Below are positions 62,186 to 64,000 of a DNA stretch of 64,000 nt, one piece after another. Each line of letters begins with the position of its first letter. Within the stretch, counting starts at the first letter, position 1. The notes under the pieces are model-generated. The model had not been told where the DNA came from. It saw nothing but the letters and a program-made list of their open reading frames with translations, and searched no databases. This DNA comes from Methylomicrobium sp035916875. GTDB taxonomy: Bacteria > Pseudomonadota > Gammaproteobacteria > Methylococcales > Methylomonadaceae. The stretch is taken from positions 31,402 to 95,401 of the forward strand of contig NZ_JAXUHN010000086.1 of the NCBI RefSeq assembly GCF_035916875.1, written 5' to 3'. Position numbers and translations under genes: made by a program.

Positions 62186-62802
62186 GCTAAGTGCTCCTCA
62201 ATTTTTTTCAGCGCACCTGAAGTGGCAACCACTTTTTCTGCCGACACCAGCAGCACCGGATTCAAATTATTCGCTTCAACCACTTCGATATAAGGAATAT
62301 TGCGCGAGGCTAGAGCCAGGTTTTGATCGATCGTATCGACGACGATCAAAATCCGGCGAGCATTCAGGCCTTTCAATTTATCCACGAAATCCTTCGTCTT
62401 TGGCGAAGTCGGCAAAATATCGTTAGCCACAACCAGTCGGTCTTGTCTAAGCAGTTCAGACAGAATCGAACGGATGCCAGCGCGGAACATTTTCTTGTTC
62501 AGCTTTTGCTCGTAATTGCGTGGCTTTGCCGCGAATGCCACACCACCTGTCCGCCAAATCGGACTGCGGGTTGAGCCGGAACGGGCACGGCCAGTGCCTT
62601 TTTGCCGCCACGGCTTCATGCCGCCACCGCTTACTTCGGAGCGTGTTTTTTGCGCCTTGGTGCCGGCCCTTCTGCCCGCCATAAAGCGCGTAACGATCTG
62701 GTGGATCAACGTTTCGTTGTAATCGCGACCAAAAACCGCCTCATTGACCTCGACCTTGCCGGCCGCGTCTTGATTATTCAATGCAGGTACTTGCAAACCC
62801 AT
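62182..62802 (-). CDS. rplD: 50S ribosomal protein L4
   Basis: A 206-residue L4 with RDYNETLIHQIVTRFMAGRR, the tunnel loop SGGGMKPWRQKGTGRARSGS and TRSPIWRTGGVAFAAKPRNY. In E. coli it also controls S10 operon expression. It follows rplC by three bases. Confidence 0.98.
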   Translation of the reverse strand: MGLQVPALNNQDAAGKVEVNEAVFGRDYNETLIHQIVTRFMAGRRAGTKAQKTRSEVSGGGMKPWRQKGTGRARSGSTRSPIWRTGGVAFAAKPRNYEQKLNKKMFRAGIRSILSELLRQDRLVVANDILPTSPKTKDFVDKLKGLNARRILIVVDTIDQNLALASRNIPYIEVVEANNLNPVLLVSAEKVVATSGALKKIEEHLA

Positions 62803-62805
62803 AAC

Positions 62806-63456
62806 TTAACCTTTATTTTTCATTTTCGAGGCGGGCTTGATCACAACATCACCGCCTTTCGCGCCTGGCACAGCGCCTTTAACCAGAATCAAACGCTTTT
62901 CGGCATCGACCGCGTGAATGGTCAGATTTTGCACGGTGGTTTTGACCGCGCCCAAGTGACCCGCCATTTTCTTACCTTTAAATACGCGTCCCGGAGTTTG
63001 GTTCATACCGACCGAACCGTGTACACGGTGCGATACCGAATTGCCGTGAGTCGCATCCTGCATATGGAAGTTGTGGCGCTTGATCACGCCGGCAAAACCT
63101 TTACCTTTGCTGCTCGCCTGAACATCCACGATCTGACCAGCGGAGAAAGTATCCAAAGGAAGTTCGGAACCGACAGACAAGCCATCGTCTTCGCCATCTT
63201 CGAGCCTAAATTCCCAAAGACCACGACCTGCTGTCACATTGGCCGCCGCAAAATGACCGGCCATTGCTTTATTGACTCGTGATGATTTCACGTCGCCCGC
63301 AGTTACCTGAATAGAGCGATATCCATCGTTTTCAATACCTTTAACCTGAGTGACCCGATTGGAGTCGATCTGCAGTACAGTTACCGGCACAGACGAGCCA
63401 TCTTCACAAAAAACCCTGGTCATACCACATTTACGACCTATAAGACCTATTGACAT
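62806..63456 (-). CDS. rplC: 50S ribosomal protein L3
   Basis: A 216-residue L3: SIGLIGRKCGMTRVFCEDGS, VDVQASSKGKGFAGVIKRHN, THGNSVSHRVHGSVGMNQTP and GRVFKGKKMAGHLGAVKTTV. It contacts the peptidyl transferase centre; the conserved glutamine methylated in E. coli L3 corresponds to the one in GMNQTP. Confidence 0.98.
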   Translation of the reverse strand: MSIGLIGRKCGMTRVFCEDGSSVPVTVLQIDSNRVTQVKGIENDGYRSIQVTAGDVKSSRVNKAMAGHFAAANVTAGRGLWEFRLEDGEDDGLSVGSELPLDTFSAGQIVDVQASSKGKGFAGVIKRHNFHMQDATHGNSVSHRVHGSVGMNQTPGRVFKGKKMAGHLGAVKTTVQNLTIHAVDAEKRLILVKGAVPGAKGGDVVIKPASKMKNKG

Positions 63457-63475
63457 CTGCCAATTCCTCTATCTT

Positions 63476-63787
63476 TTAATTCAACTTAATTTGGACATCT
63501 ACGCCCGCCGCAAGATCGAGCTTCATCAGTGCATCGACTGTCTTGTCTGTGGGCTCAACAATGTCCAGCAATCTTTTATAAGTTCTTAACTCATATTGAT
63601 CTCTGGCATCCTTGTTCGCATGCGGAGAGATCAGAATCGTGAACCGTTCTTTTTTTGTAGGCAATGGAATCGGACCTTTAACTTGCGCGCCGGTTCGTCT
63701 TGCGGTTTCTACGATTTCACCAGCCGATTGATCGATTAATTTGTGATCAAATGATTTCAACCGGATTCTGATAGTTTGATTTGACAT
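63476..63787 (-). CDS. rpsJ: 30S ribosomal protein S10
   Basis: A 103-residue S10 with NQTIRIRLKSFDHKLIDQSA, VKGPIPLPTKKERFTILISP and HANKDARDQYELRTYKRLLD. It belongs to the small-subunit head and also takes part in transcription antitermination (NusE). It opens the S10 operon just after tuf. Confidence 0.98.
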   Translation of the reverse strand: MSNQTIRIRLKSFDHKLIDQSAGEIVETARRTGAQVKGPIPLPTKKERFTILISPHANKDARDQYELRTYKRLLDIVEPTDKTVDALMKLDLAAGVDVQIKLN

Positions 63788-63793
63788 TGTTTA

Positions 63794-64000
63794 TTACTCG
63801 ATAATAGAAGCCACAACGCCCGCACCGACCGTGCGACCGCCTTCGCGAATTGCAAAACGCAAACCTTCTTCCATCGCGATTGGCGAAATCAATGTGATAT
63901 CGACGGCGATGTTGTCGCCCGGCATCACCATTTCAACGCCTTCCGGCAAATCCACCGCGCCGGTAACGTCGGTTGTTCTGAAATAGAACTGTGGACGGTA
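63794..64000 (-). CDS. tuf: Elongation factor Tu, C-terminal part
   Basis: The last 68 codons of EF-Tu, ending PIAMEEGLRFAIREGGRTVG and AGVVASIIE before the stop; the start lies beyond the right edge. The domain III sequence YRPQFYFRTTDVTGAVDLPE is unmistakable. EF-Tu delivers aminoacyl-tRNA to the ribosome. The stop lies six bases before rpsJ, as in the str-S10 arrangement. Confidence 0.97.
   Translation of the reverse strand, partial: YRPQFYFRTTDVTGAVDLPEGVEMVMPGDNIAVDITLISPIAMEEGLRFAIREGGRTVGAGVVASIIE

Overview
The window reads as a chromosomal segment of a gammaproteobacterium. The complete tuf/S10/spc/alpha ribosomal gene order, the CysB/CysTWA/Sbp sulfate system, PurT and SodB all fit that class. 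The style of several genes (sulfur encapsulin, large DUF4082 surface protein, hairpin-rich IS remnants) makes me lean to a methanotroph of the Methylococcales. No methane-oxidation gene is present, so the genus is inference only. I recognised no rRNA, tRNA or CRISPR array.

Layout. (1) 1-11.5 kb, minus strand: the end of an exopolysaccharide/surface-glycan cluster. It holds a polyprenyl-phosphate sugar transferase, a 3045-residue secreted mosaic protein (15 WD40 repeats, a NodB-like domain, Big_5/DUF4082 modules and a dimethylformamidase-like domain), a left-handed beta-helix acetyltransferase and the first codons of a Gfo/Idh/MocA oxidoreductase. (2) 11.9-18.4 kb: a graveyard of mobile DNA. 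An IS5-family element with a clean CTAA target duplication sits inside a dead IS200-like unit. A group II intron is inserted exactly at the terminus of an IS66-family remnant, and that IS66 is cut by an IS3 remnant that also truncated a TonB-dependent receptor. A frameshifted IS701-like transposase follows. (3) 18.5-31.8 kb: housekeeping and signalling genes (dusA, folE, hemH, a membrane-anchored MutS-like ATPase coupled to purT, a lytic transglycosylase, a class II aldolase-like protein, a PAS/GAF/GGDEF/EAL protein, a membrane PLD-like protein, fructose-6-phosphate aldolase and a glycosyltransferase). (4) 32.1-47.3 kb: two divergent degenerate EAL paralogues, then a sulfur-assimilation block almost entirely on the minus strand. 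It comprises a family 2A encapsulin operon (serine acetyltransferase, shell protein, cysteine-desulfurase cargo), a fatty-acid desaturase, CysB, CysA, CysW, CysT, Sbp, a phosphate/sulfate-type porin and a small YezD-family protein. (5) 47.6-50.3 kb: sodB, a CYTH triphosphatase, a TPR protein and a 7Fe ferredoxin. (6) 50.4-64 kb: rplQ back to rpsJ and the 3' end of tuf, all on the minus strand.

How the genes fit together. The sulfur block covers sulfate entry through the porin, periplasmic capture by Sbp, import by CysTWA, control by CysB, O-acetylserine synthesis by the serine acetyltransferase, and sulfur release from cysteine by a desulfurase that is probably packed in a protein nanocompartment. 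A near-identical 29-bp motif with GATAT/ATATC arms lies upstream of the small YezD gene and also between the two degenerate EAL genes. It is the best clue here to a shared and possibly undescribed control circuit.
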